Shown here one piece after another: positions 10,916 through 21,034 of a DNA stretch of 64,000 bases. The stretch is from NCBI GenBank assembly GCA_032718475.1, contig JAUCBJ010007602.1:1-64000 (forward strand), read 5' to 3'. Positions within the stretch are counted from its first letter, which is position 1. The number at the start of each line of letters is the position of its first letter. Below the pieces are notes generated by a model. It had not been told where the DNA came from. It made no database searches and saw only the letters and a program-made list of their open reading frames with translations. Source of the stretch: Nemertoderma westbladi. Its lineage: Eukaryota; Xenacoelomorpha; Nemertodermatida; Nemertodermatidae. The position numbers were made by a program, and so were the translations under genes.

Positions 10916-11275
10916 TATGTGGGCTTTATTAAATCTACCCGGGCGTGGGGTCACGCTCACTCCTTGTAGGCCTTTATTGAATCTACCCGGGTATGGGTTC
11001 AAGCTCACTCTTTGTGGGCTTTATTAAATCTACCTGGGTGCAGGGTCAAGCTCACTCTTTGTGGGCTTTATCAAATCTACTTGGGCATGGGGTCAAGCTC
11101 ACTATTTGTGGGCCTTTATTAAATCTACCCAGGCACTGGTTCAAGCTCACTCTTTGTGGGCTTTATTAAATCTACCCAGGCGCTGGGTCACGCTCACTCT
11201 TTGTGACCTTTATTAAATCTACCTGGGCGCGGGGTCAAGCTCACTCTTTGTGTGCTTTATTAAATCTACCCGGTC
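10916..11275. repeat. ~47-bp satellite, block 1
   Basis: Tandem units of about 47-48 bp with consensus TTTATTAAATCTACCCGGGC followed by a G-rich GCGGGGTCA and GCTCACTCTTTGTGGG. About 7-8 units precede the BEL element. The same array resumes at 22525, so this block and that one are two halves of a single array opened by the insertion. Confidence 0.93.
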
Positions 11276-12759
11276 GTTGCCGTTATTCCCGACACCATGG
11301 GGGAAAAACGCCGATGCTGGAGGCGGAACTTTACAGACCACGGAATCCCGGCCAGTCACCAGATATTGATTGTGGAGAAGGAATAATTTCTTGGATGCAA
11401 GATTGCGGTTGAGAAAAAGCTGCATTGGTTGGATATATTCTTTAATGTAGTTAATCTCACTGAACCCTGATTGAGAATAAATTGGGCTTCCCCAAATCAA
11501 TATACACCAAATTATTCACTATAATAATACACGACAATATAAATCCCTACAGTAAATTATTTAATTACCCACTGTTCGCTCAGATTTTAGCCTAACTAAT
11601 GTTCCCCAGATTTTCCCTCGGTCCTAGTCTTGGTGCCGTAGTGTCGGTCGACCCTGTCGCGTGTCCGTCCCACCCCTCCCGAACCCCGAAGGGATCGATC
11701 ATCGAGAACCAGTACGGCTTGGCTAAGGGTTGGTCCAGTCGGTAGACTCTGTCACGTATCCGTACCACCCCTCTCGAACCCCGAAGGGATCGGTCATCGA
11801 GAACCAGTACGGCTTGGCTAGGAGTCTGTCATGTCGGTGGACCCGTTCGCGTGTCCGTCCCACCCCTCACGAGCCCCGAAGGGAACGATCATTGAGAACC
11901 AGTACGGCTTGGCTAGGGGTCCGTCGGTTCATCGCAGAGACCCAACCACCTAGGCTTTTCGAGTCCTTATTCAGGCTCGTAGTCGCTTCGGCGGCCGAGA
12001 AACTGCTCCGAACAGTCGGTAGGCCAGTAGAGTCCAGTCCTCTGTCTTTCGACCCCGTCGCGTGTCCGTCCCACCCCTCACGAACCCCGAAGGGAACGAT
12101 CATCAAGAACCAGTACGGCTTGGCTAAGGGGTCTGTCATTGGTTCCCGTCGCAAATCCCTGGCACAAGCAGCAGACTTTCCGATGTCCTTTTCAGGCTCG
12201 TAATAACTGCTGTTGACCAGAGACCGCTAAGGGCAGTCCTCGTCAAACCCTTCCTCTGTTAGTCGGCCGCCCTTTTGCGTGTCCGTCCCACCCCTCGCGA
12301 ACCCCGAAGGGATCGGTCATCGAGAACCAGTACGGCTTGGCTAAGGGGGCTGTCGTTTCCCGTCGCAAATCCCTGACACAAGCAGCAGACTTTCCGATGT
12401 CCTTTTCAGGCTCGTAATAACTGCTGTTGGCCAGGGACTGCTAAGGGCAGTCCTTGTCCTTTAGACCTAGCGAGATACCAAATCCACCTCTACAGGCAGC
12501 AGGAAGTTGGCTAGGCCTAATAGTAGTCAGGTAAACCTGAATACTGCTTAACTTTGCCTCCCACCCCTGGCCCTTATAAATATGAAATGAGTCCTGTACC
12601 CTGTAAGTCGCCCCAATATTCGCCCATAAATCGCCCCCAGTTCATAGAGTGTGCCCAAACCCCGTGGTCCCGCACCCAGTAGTGATATCGGAATAATCAT
12701 TTTAAATAAATACAAAAAATATTCAACTCGCGTTATGAAAAGTTGAAATACCGCGAACA
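11276..12759 (-). repeat. BEL #1 3' LTR
   Basis: 1484 bp, nearly identical to 21035-22524. In element orientation it starts TGTTCGCGG and ends GGCAAC. It holds five related modules of about 70-75 bp (starting near 11657, 11750, 11848, 12059 and 12276), each containing CCCCGAAGGGA, GAGAACCAGTACGGCTTGGC and CCGTCCCACCCCT on the plus strand. It also holds three copies of the motif GTCC-TT-TTCAGGCTCGTA (about 11956, 12176 and 12391). Open frames inside the LTR are by-products of the repeat modules. Confidence 0.93.
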
Positions 12760-12775
12760 GTCCCCCCCAATGACC
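12760..12775 (-). other. BEL #1 polypurine tract
   Basis: Immediately internal to the 3' LTR the minus strand reads ATTGGGGGGGAC, a short polypurine run directly abutting the LTR's TGTTCG start. Position and composition match a plus-strand priming site of an LTR retrotransposon. Confidence 0.6.
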
Positions 12776-12937
12776 TTCGTGAGGTCTATCGGTAGATTGA
12801 GTTTGCGTAGGTCATTCCCATATAAAAAACCCCAAATTTTTAATATTGCATAGTCTTGATTAATTTGGCCTAGAGTTCATATATATATATGTATAAAAAT
12901 AAATGTTCAATAAATGTTTCTGGAATATCCCGGTCCA

Positions 12938-15556
12938 CTATTTCTTTCTCTGATACGCCTTTCTCCTCTTCGCCCGTCGACTCTCGTCGATCGCTAGAGC
13001 TGGTAGAGGAGCGTCAACATCCATCGTGAGCAACGCTTCGGCTTGTCTCCTGGCGGCTCTTCCTTTCGATGGCAACGGGATCATATCGGTTCGTCGTTCC
13101 AACTCGGAGTTGCGAGCCTCAAGGAACCACTCTCCATCACCGAACTCCTCTTTATATGAGTATAAGCGTCTAAGGACTTCGAATGGGCCGAATAATCAGG
13201 CGCTCAGCAACAGATCCACGTAATGGAAAGGTAGTGTTGCCATCGTATGGAGGCGCTCCGGGAAGGAAAAATACCCGCACGCCATCTCCTGCGCGATATT
13301 CCGAGCGTTTCTCCGCACTTTGGTCCTTATGTGGCTGTTTGCGTATGTTTCGAACATGACCATATTTCCCATAGCGGTAACATCTTTTGTAGGACATTTT
13401 ATATAGCAGCGGGGGCTAGCGGAATGTCCACGGAAACCGCACGTAGTGCAGAGGTTATAGAGGATCGGACAGACTGAAACATCGTGGCCCGATGTCGCGC
13501 AGTATGGGCAATAAAGTATCCCGAGGAGCTGGAGGCACGAATCGGTAACCCGATTTCGTCTACCACGTGGGCACTGCTCCGAACTGCAGTTACCGCACAC
13601 CTCCTACTGCATCTCTCGACCGGGGAATATCGGAATCGGGACGCCGACGTAATACTCGAGTCGTCGGTCGCTCTTTTGAATATTTGCGGTGGCCGGTAGC
13701 CCGCGGAAGGCTGGGCTTTTGCGTAGTAGGTCCTCGCTCCGATAACCTTCTTTATGTCCTGTCGGTCTCAACTCGGACGACCGTTTCTGGCGGTGGATCC
13801 ATTCGGTCTGCTCGGCGTACCAACGGGTTAGTCGCATAGGATCCTGTGGAACGGAGGGGGTAGTAGTCACCGCTGGTTGGCGAAGAGGTGCCGGGGCTTT
13901 CGACAGAGGGATTCCGAGGAGATCGTTGGGAGTCGGCGCAGCGCTGGGACCCTTTTCAACCAGTATCACTGAACGGGACCATTGAGTGCTGGTACTCGGA
14001 ATCTCCGAAGACCAGTCTTCGCCACCCGGGAAAGGATATGGGGATAACCTTTGGCATATGTCGCCGAAGTCGTTTAACGCGAAGGTAGTAACTAACTCCC
14101 TTGCAGGGCTACCGGAGCCGAGTGGTGTGGTAATGCCCGCTTCCGTCGCAGGTTCGGCAGAGGCAACCCGTTTGGCTGCCGGTTGGTAAGCGGCTTCTGG
14201 CTCGAGTTGTCGCTTCGGGGTGGAGAGTAGAACGCCCTCATGTAGCCATAGTTCTTCCCCTTCCGAAGAAATCAGAGGCTCTTCCGCCCCGAGAAGATCG
14301 GTAATTGTAGGGATGTCGTAGGGTCCGTTCTCATCCCAGGAATCGATAACGGCGAGCGTTTTCATCTCTCCCGGTGTGATGTTCTCGACCGCTTTGAACG
14401 CGTGCTTTATAACCTCGTTCCAGTCGTAGTCGACAAAGGAAAGAGGAACCGCCGTAATGAGGTTATTGAGGGTTTTACAGATAAACTTAGCGACGGTGTA
14501 TGATTCCATAACGACGTAGATGTAGTTCCGTCGATCCGGATTTTCCCACCTTTGGTGTATCGTCCACTTTCTCTCAACGTCCTTCCATCGACCCTCTCGC
14601 TCGCTCTTTATTTCCAATCCCGGGTATCCACCATATATCTTATTATAGTCCTGGAATTTCTGAGGTTTAAAGTCGATGCCGCCGTTTAGCACAGCGAGGT
14701 AGCCGATCCCGGATTTCGTTTGTCTAACCTCGCGGAATCCTCGCATGAATTCGGCGGATCGTAACCAGGCTAGAAGTGTCTGGGTGTTGATGCAATGACT
14801 AATGGCATTGAGATCTCCTTTGCGGTCTCTTCCTAAAGGAGCGTTCGCGTAGTCGTTCCGGACATCCGCTTTTATATCCGACCCGATTTTAATGACGTCG
14901 AAGTCGAAGAGGATCTTTTGGAATTCTGGAGGTAGCAACCAGATCGCTCCGGCTGCCTGCACTTCCTGTCTGGGTGTCGGAAATATTCGACACACCAATA
15001 CCAAACCGTCCAGGGTTCCGAGGACGACGACCAAGGATCGACCATATTCTTTCGCCCCGTACTTCTCCTGGTAGTCGTCGTGATTCTGGATGATCGATAT
15101 TCGTTCCTCTCGTAGCGTCGCCGTACACTCCGCTAGGTTTCCCCAGTGGGCGAGGTACGTACTCTTGTCGTCGACGAAACTTTGACATCGCGCCAACGTC
15201 ATCGCTTTCGAGGTGGGCGTCGCGTTTCCCTCGTTGTCGTATATCAAACATCGGGATCTGTAGATGCTTTGCCGAAACGTTTCCCAATACGACAACTCAT
15301 CCCCTCCGGTAGCCTTTGCGTTCCGAGTTCTTTTCAGTCTCGTACTAGCATCGGCCAACCGGAGGGCTCGTAGATTCCGGGAATCCGGTCCCTCTCGCCC
15401 GGAGAATTTGACGACTCACACATTCTCGTTTATCAGGGTGCTCCAATTTGTATCAAAGTTAGGGGCTCCGGGTTGTGGATATTCCAGTAGATCTATCGTA
15501 TTACGTAATTCGCCGATAATTTGGCGATTTGGGTCCATATTTACAATTATGTCCAT
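12938..15556 (-). pseudogene. BEL-borne exonuclease-like + zinc-knuckle accessory gene, three in-frame stops
   Basis: From an ATG at 15556 one frame runs 873 codons to a TAG at 12938-12940. It is broken only by in-frame TGA (15416-15418), TAG (13604-13606) and TGA (13196-13198), with no frameshift. Numbering within the longest open piece (13604-15358): a DNEG motif at 41-44, KIGSDIKAD at 157-165, and a Y-V-V-M-E-S stretch near 281-286. These correspond in order and spacing to 471-474, 553-561 and 665-671 of the 1241-aa protein at 59179-62904. After the second stop come Cys/His knuckles (CGNCSSEQC, CPYCATSGHDVSVC, CTTCGFRGH), again as in the right copy, then a basic tail. The motifs resemble the DEDD 3'-5' exonuclease fold; activity is not shown. 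It lies downstream of pol in a BEL element. Stops may be mutations or, less likely, read through. Confidence 0.7.
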
Positions 15557-16781
15557 TGCAAAATTATATCAGTTAATTATAAATCCAGAAAGTCTGAAAC
15601 TATAGTGATTGCAGAATAATTCAGTTTATTTTTAATTCAGTTTATTAAATAACATTGCTATATAGGCATCTATCATCTTATTGCTAATACATTCAGCATT
15701 TACAGTTACTATAGCTATACATTAATATCCAACCAGTTTTTTGACTTTTTATGTCCTCTTCTTTTTTCCAATTCTTTTCTTTTTACATTTTTATACTTTT
15801 TTTTGTCTTTTTTCATTTCTCATTATTATTTCATCACATTTCATTTATTTCAACACATTTCATCATTTATTTCCACATTTATTTCACATTTCATTTATTT
15901 CCACATCATCATTGGGGTTATAGCCCCCCGGCTATCATCATTTGTTATAAGCGCAGCACCAGGGTGCGCATCATTACATTTTCATCATCATACGCGTCAT
16001 CATTCGGTTTATAGTAATGTCGTCTGTTTCTTTTCATTTTTTCCAACTACATTCAATCATCTTCTTTGGGAAATTTTCGTTGTGGAAGGGGTGTTACGCG
16101 GCAATCTGGGATCTACAGCTGGGCTAGTTACACCGCCTACGCCCCAACCTGCACACGTAACGGACAATGAAGACGCTGGAAGTGAAGTCACGTGGAATGC
16201 ACCAGGGACCCACCAGAATAACACTCCCAACAACATAAAGCTCAGCCGACGAAGTCATGTGGGATGGGGTTACGCAACATTCTGTGATCTACAGCTGGAC
16301 TAGTTACACCGCCTACGCCCCAAAATCCACGCAACGGTCCCACCAGAATAATGCGACTGAGAACATAAAACCCTCTATCGTCGAAGTCATGTGGATGCAC
16401 CATGGACCCACCAGAATAACGGGATAGAGGGGGTGTTGCGCGGCAATCCGGGATCTACAGCTGGACTAGTTACACCGCCTATGCCCCGAACTGCGCATGC
16501 AACGGACAACATAACATACTACAATAAATACAATGAATTCCACTTCAAATCTTTACCATTTCCAATAATCCAATGTCGTTGGTCCCGATGACCAAAATCA
16601 GGGTAAACGATAAATAAACGACCCTGCGTCAGTTGAAACATCTGCAGGGTGACGCTGGACTCCACATAACACACGAGGAAACACAAATACCATTGCGTGG
16701 TTACAGTTGGTTTAAGGGGGGTCCATTTTCATTGTCGATAAATCACAGTTTAAAGGAGTTTGTCAACAGGATTAGAAGGGT
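15557..16781 (-). other. BEL #1 pol-accessory gene spacer with polypurine tract and ~170-bp repeats
   Basis: There is no convincing ORF. The plus strand is a near-pure pyrimidine/AT tract at about 15735-15910 (purine-rich in element sense) with repeated CATTTATTTC units. About 16090-16510 holds 2.5 tandem copies of a ~166-176-bp unit: GGGATCTACAGCTGG-type phrases recur at 16111, 16287 and 16453. A splice acceptor for the accessory gene could lie here, but none is clearly defined. Confidence 0.5.
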
Positions 16782-17410
16782 TTACACGGGTTTAGCATTG
16801 TCACCAATGTCTGCAGCAGGATCCTGAGTAGGGAACTTATCACCTCTCGTAGAGTAACCGCTGTCATTGCCTTCGAGAAGGCACAGCCTCTGGATAGGGC
16901 GTTGGTAGTGGCCCTTTGCCGTTCGTATCGTCACAGTCCTCGCAAGTCCGTCTTTGCTTGGTTGTATTGCCACGACTCGCGCCACAGGCCAGTGGATGCG
17001 GTCTTTGAGGTCTTCTTTGACCAGCACCATGTCGCCAACTTCGACATTCCTGTAGGTGTTGTTCCACTTCCTCCTGGTCCGGAGGGTTATGAGGTACTCC
17101 TGGGCCCAGATTCTCCACCAATGCGCTGCCAACGCTTGGGCCTTCTTCCAGTTAGTATGTCTTGCGATATCGTCGGAATCCGGAAACATCGTCTCTGGGA
17201 GAATATGGGTTTTGGGTCTTCCCAGTAGGTGGTTAGGAGTGAGGGACTCAACCGAGGCGTTCGCCATCCGGGTATTACGGCAGATTATTCCATACTCTCC
17301 CATTAATGGTGTCAATGTTATCCACGTCATTATTATCATCAAAAACATTACTAGCCACCAAAGCATGGGCGAGCACCAATGTCCGTCTTTGAACTTGGCC
17401 TGGTCAAGGA
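16782..17410 (-). pseudogene. BEL #1 integrase C-terminal domain (DUF5641-like), joined to a deletion
   Basis: Decodes the end of BEL/Pao integrase: SLTPNHLLGRP, then HWWRIWAQEYLITLRTRRKW, NVEVGDMVLV, WPVARVVAIQP and a final QRPIQRLCLLEG. This is the DUF5641-type C-terminal domain that binds DNA. The catalytic DDE core is absent. Just upstream, across about 17340-17420, a GARPCFGG-like piece in another frame is the last trace of the core region, where PHFGG is usual in BEL integrases. It then runs directly into sequence that belongs after the protease, so RT, RNase H and most of the integrase were removed by one internal deletion. Confidence 0.85.
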
Positions 17411-18715
17411 CGTCCATACAATATTGATCCTCCTCGGACGGGTTTTCGTCTTTTCAGCGAACTCTTGGGTCTCTAGATTAAAGTATTTAGTCATCTCTTG
17501 CTGGGTTTTCTCGGTCTCAAGAAACAAATCCTCGTCAAGGTCTGTAGCTGAACAATAACGCACGGATGTTGCATTCTCTTTAATCTGACATTTAGGAAGG
17601 TATGTATAGGTGTCAGTAGTCTCTTCCTTGATGCCGCAGAGTGTCCATCCCATTATTGTTCGTTCAGCGTAAAAGCCATTATCCTGCTTTATAGATCAGG
17701 CGACGTCTCCGGTGGGTATGTGTAATTCCGGTGTATCAAGTCCGATCAGTAGGGTGATGCAGTTTACATCCAACGGAAGGCACCTAAGGTCTACATCGTC
17801 TCGGTCCAATTGTATGAGGGGGGCGTACTCGGCTGATTGTCGGAACCGCACTCGGAGGTCTGTGTGTACCAAGGCGTTCTTGATGGTCAGCTTAACCGTC
17901 TCGTAGCCCTTCATTACTTCTTCCATCTGGAGCTGCACCTCCCCGGATTCTACCTCTCTGTGGTCGGTAATAGTTTGTATGGGCCGTTTGCAAGGTTCAT
18001 AGTCTAGGCCGAGTTGCTCGAGGAAATCCCGGTCGATGATGGTTCCGTCCGACCCGTTATCAAGGAACGCGAGCGTTGTCAAGGATTTACCGACCCCTTG
18101 AATTCTTACTGGGATTACTTTGGCGAAGACCATGTAACGGCGATTTATAAGGTTGATCATGGCCGAGATATTTGTCACTTGTGATGCATCGGTGGAGGTT
18201 TTAAATGGGTTGGTTTCTCTCCGTTGGGTCGTCCGGGTTCCTTTAGAAACGTGGTTTGTTTCTCCTCTTCGTTTGGCTTCAATCCGAAAGGGGAGGGTGG
18301 TGAAGTCAAAGTTCGCGGGGATGTGGAGGAGCATGTGATGACGTAGGTCGTTACAGACCACACAGCATGATCTTTGGTCGCAATCCCGAACATAGTGACC
18401 TGTTCCAAGACACCGGAAGCATCCTCGGTGTTTCATTATCGCCTCGAAGCGTGGGACGAGTTCGGCAAACTGGAACTTCCTGCAGAATTCCACTTTATGT
18501 TTCTCTCCGCAGAAGAAACATATAGGGGAGGCTGTGGTGCCTTCCCTTTCGGGTGCCCAATTCGCTAGGTAGCATGCCCATTCTTCTGCTAAGGTCGGTT
18601 CCTCGTAATCCTCATCATCCGAGTCCTCGGCCATACTGACGGCCATCGTACTCACAGGAGTAGGGCAGAATCTTGGGTTTGGAGTGGGTGCCCTGGTAAT
18701 TGCTCTCCATCCCAT
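17411..18715 (-). pseudogene. BEL #1 nucleocapsid zinc knuckles and aspartic protease
   Basis: The 17696-18715 piece (339 codons) has Cys/His knuckles typical of BEL gag ends: C66-x2-C69-x8-C78, C99-x2-C102-x4-H107-x4-C112, and C118-x2-C121 with a distal His cluster. It then has a retropepsin core with the active-site stretch AFLDNGSDGTII near 216-227 (D-N-G where D-S-G or D-T-G is usual) and flap-side LLIGLD. The frame continues past a TGA at 17696-17698 into MGWTLCGIK and then toward the RT start, where the deletion begins. The protease would mature Gag-Pol. The shift relative to upstream gag (18615-18965) suggests a one-base indel around 18620-18715. Confidence 0.85.
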
Positions 18716-20825
18716 CCAATTTGGAGAGACTCTGTTTGGAGAACATGGGGTCGTTCATGGCCTCTGATATATCTTCTATGAATGCCGACATTTCGAGGAA
18801 ACTGGGATCTCGATCTGGGTGTCTGCGTCGGAGATCTACGCATTTATACGCCCACTTACTTTGCAGCCATCCGGGGAACTTTCGGGCGATCTGTCGGAGG
18901 TTTAGAATGTTGTTTACTTGTTCCTCCTTATTTAATGGTCTTAGAGTGTAGTAGGCATCCTTCATGGAATCTGAGAATTCCTAGATATTTTGTGGGTCCC
19001 CTAGGGATCCCGCGTCCTGTATCAGTTTCTCGAGAGTTTTATTAATTATAGTCCCGATATTTCCGTATCTTTTATCTAGAGTTTTCCATGCGTCATAGTA
19101 TGCCTCATGAGCTCCTCCCTCGAAGCATGCGATAATCCGACGTGGTTTGTCGCCCAGGTATTGGGATAAATATACTAACTTTTGTGCATCGGCTATGTCC
19201 GTTGATCCAATCTGCACGAAAAACTGTTTCTTGAATCTGAGGTAATCGACGGGATCTCCTTCGAAGGTGCGGATCTCCATCTTGGGCATGGCCAGTCGGT
19301 TCTCTAATGCCCGGATGATGCCAACGTCGTCTGAACCGGAATGACTAGGAGGGTTATAATTATCGGCACTCTCTCCCATACACGATGGATCGATGATAGG
19401 TGGAGTTTTAATGATGACGCGGCTACGGATTTGTGGTGCAGATGTAAACGGGTTGTTGGATTGGGGAGTGGCGATCCGTTCCGAGTCCTTTTCAGGCTCG
19501 TACTTGGGGACGCTCGGGACCGTGGGATTAGCTGGGATATAAGGTTCCTCATTCTTCAACGTAACCGGTGGGGGATGGAATACCGGTGCTTGTGCCGATA
19601 ACGTAGACTGTATGATAGGCAGGAACTCGGGTTTCGGGGGTTTCACCGTCGGTGTCGTTAATGACCTCTCTAATTCTGGTATCGGTATTGGTTCATAGTT
19701 CAAATCTATATCCCTTTCCCAGTCCTCGTATAGTTGAATATCTCGTTCTATAACTGTGGCTTCGTATTCCGCGAGTTTCGCAATATCCGCATTCTTTTTG
19801 TGTATGAGAATCGCTTGGGCCTCGGTGTGTTGTTTATGCATTTATGCTTCCCATTTACGTTGTTCGATCTCTTGTTGGGCCTCTCGTCCACGTTGTTCAG
19901 CTTCCTGTTCACGTTGTTCGGTCTGCCATTTGGCCTCTCGCCTATGTTGTTCAGCTTCCTGTTCACGTTGTTCGGCCTGCCGTTTGGCCGCTTGCTCGGC
20001 CTCTTGTTTTTGCATTTCGGCGGCTAATACATCTTGCTCGGTTCGCAGTTGAACATACTCATCTTCCATCCGAGCTTTGAGGGCTAATGCCTTCTGTTCT
20101 CGTAGCTGATCTCGGAGTGGCTTACCCCCTTGAGAACTGCGCGCTGAGCCGGATATCTCGCTCCTAGCGCTGGAGTGCTGGTGTCTTGAGGACCCCGTTC
20201 TCTTTCGATGAATTGTGGTCCTGGTGTTGGAGGTTCGCACTGATTCTGCGTCTGTTCTTTCAGCTCTCTTGTAGTACTGTTCCTCGTAGCCTCTCACGAA
20301 GCTGAGGGTCCTCCGGTATTGTTTGCGGAATTCGTCTAGGCGTGCAACGTGTTCTTCCAATTTGGGGTAGTTTACCTGGTCGGTGGCGGGGATGAGTTCT
20401 CGGTACGCCTGTATCATTCTCTCATATTGTTGTAAGATACTTCGGATATTCTGAAGCTGAGTTTGTATCTCGTTGAGAGGGGTTTCGACTCCATTGAGTT
20501 GTTTCTCTATACGTTGATACGCTCGAGTGACTCCGCCCTAGTCGACGGGCCATGTTCTTGACGTTCGGTACCTCGTCGGCTTCCGAGTCTGTGTGGTGGT
20601 CCATCTCATCGGTATCGGATACGTTATTCGTCGTCAATGTAGCGCCTCGTCGATAGCTAGATGTGCGATGTCGTAAAATAGTTCGTCGTAGGTATTGTAC
20701 TCAGCCTGGACCACCCGAACGGTAATCCTGAATCGTCCGACGTTCGTTCCTTGTACTTCAACCTCGATGTGCCAGATTCCTGGCTCAACTTGGATTATAT
20801 CAATGGGTGTGATCGATACTTCCAT
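18615..20825 (-). pseudogene. BEL #1 gag (DUF1759-like), broken
   Basis: The pieces at 20634-20825, 19842-20417, 18981-19841 and 18615-18965 lie in one frame. They are separated by in-frame stops TAA (19842-19844) and TAG (18981-18983) and, near 20420-20637, by a stretch that is open only in another frame. The middle piece is a Glu/Arg/Gln coiled coil. The next holds RTFEGDPVDYLRFKKQF, LVYLSQYLGD and a DKRYGN motif, the signature of BEL/Pao gag (DUF1759-like capsid region). The product would form the particle core. It is degraded but no large segment is missing. Confidence 0.85.
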
Positions 20826-21034
20826 TCCCTGTTAACAACTCTCCAAATATGTGATCTGCCGACTACGAGTTGGTTAGATCGAGTTTGTTGATTAATTAAA
20901 CCACGACTTTGTCTTAACTCAAATACCAGAGTTTCCTCGTAGTGGGTGCTGGTAAGCACAGAGAGAGTTTGAAGAGTATTGTAGGATTCCCAACTTCCAC
21001 CAGTTGAAGTTGGCCGCGTTTTATTCTCAATTTT
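20826..21034 (-). promoter_or_regulatory. BEL #1 leader with putative primer-binding site and hairpin
   Basis: This is the 209 bp between the 5' LTR and gag. About 30 nt inside the LTR the minus strand reads TGGTGGAAGTTGGGAATCC, which starts with the TGG expected opposite a tRNA CCA end. It overlaps an inverted repeat CCAACTTC/GAAGTTGG with an 8-nt loop (plus strand about 20990-21014). The tRNA species cannot be assigned, and the offset from the LTR is larger than usual, so the assignment is tentative. Confidence 0.4.

Noticed and set aside
11730-12203. 157-aa and similar frames in the BEL LTRs (also 21579-21968)
   Set aside because: They lie within the LTR modules, on the strand opposite to the element, and recur with module periodicity.
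15735-15910. Ser/Phe-rich ORFs in the pyrimidine tract (15741-15923, 15751-16014, 15803-16303)
   Set aside because: Low-complexity T/C sequence is open in all frames; antisense to the BEL element.
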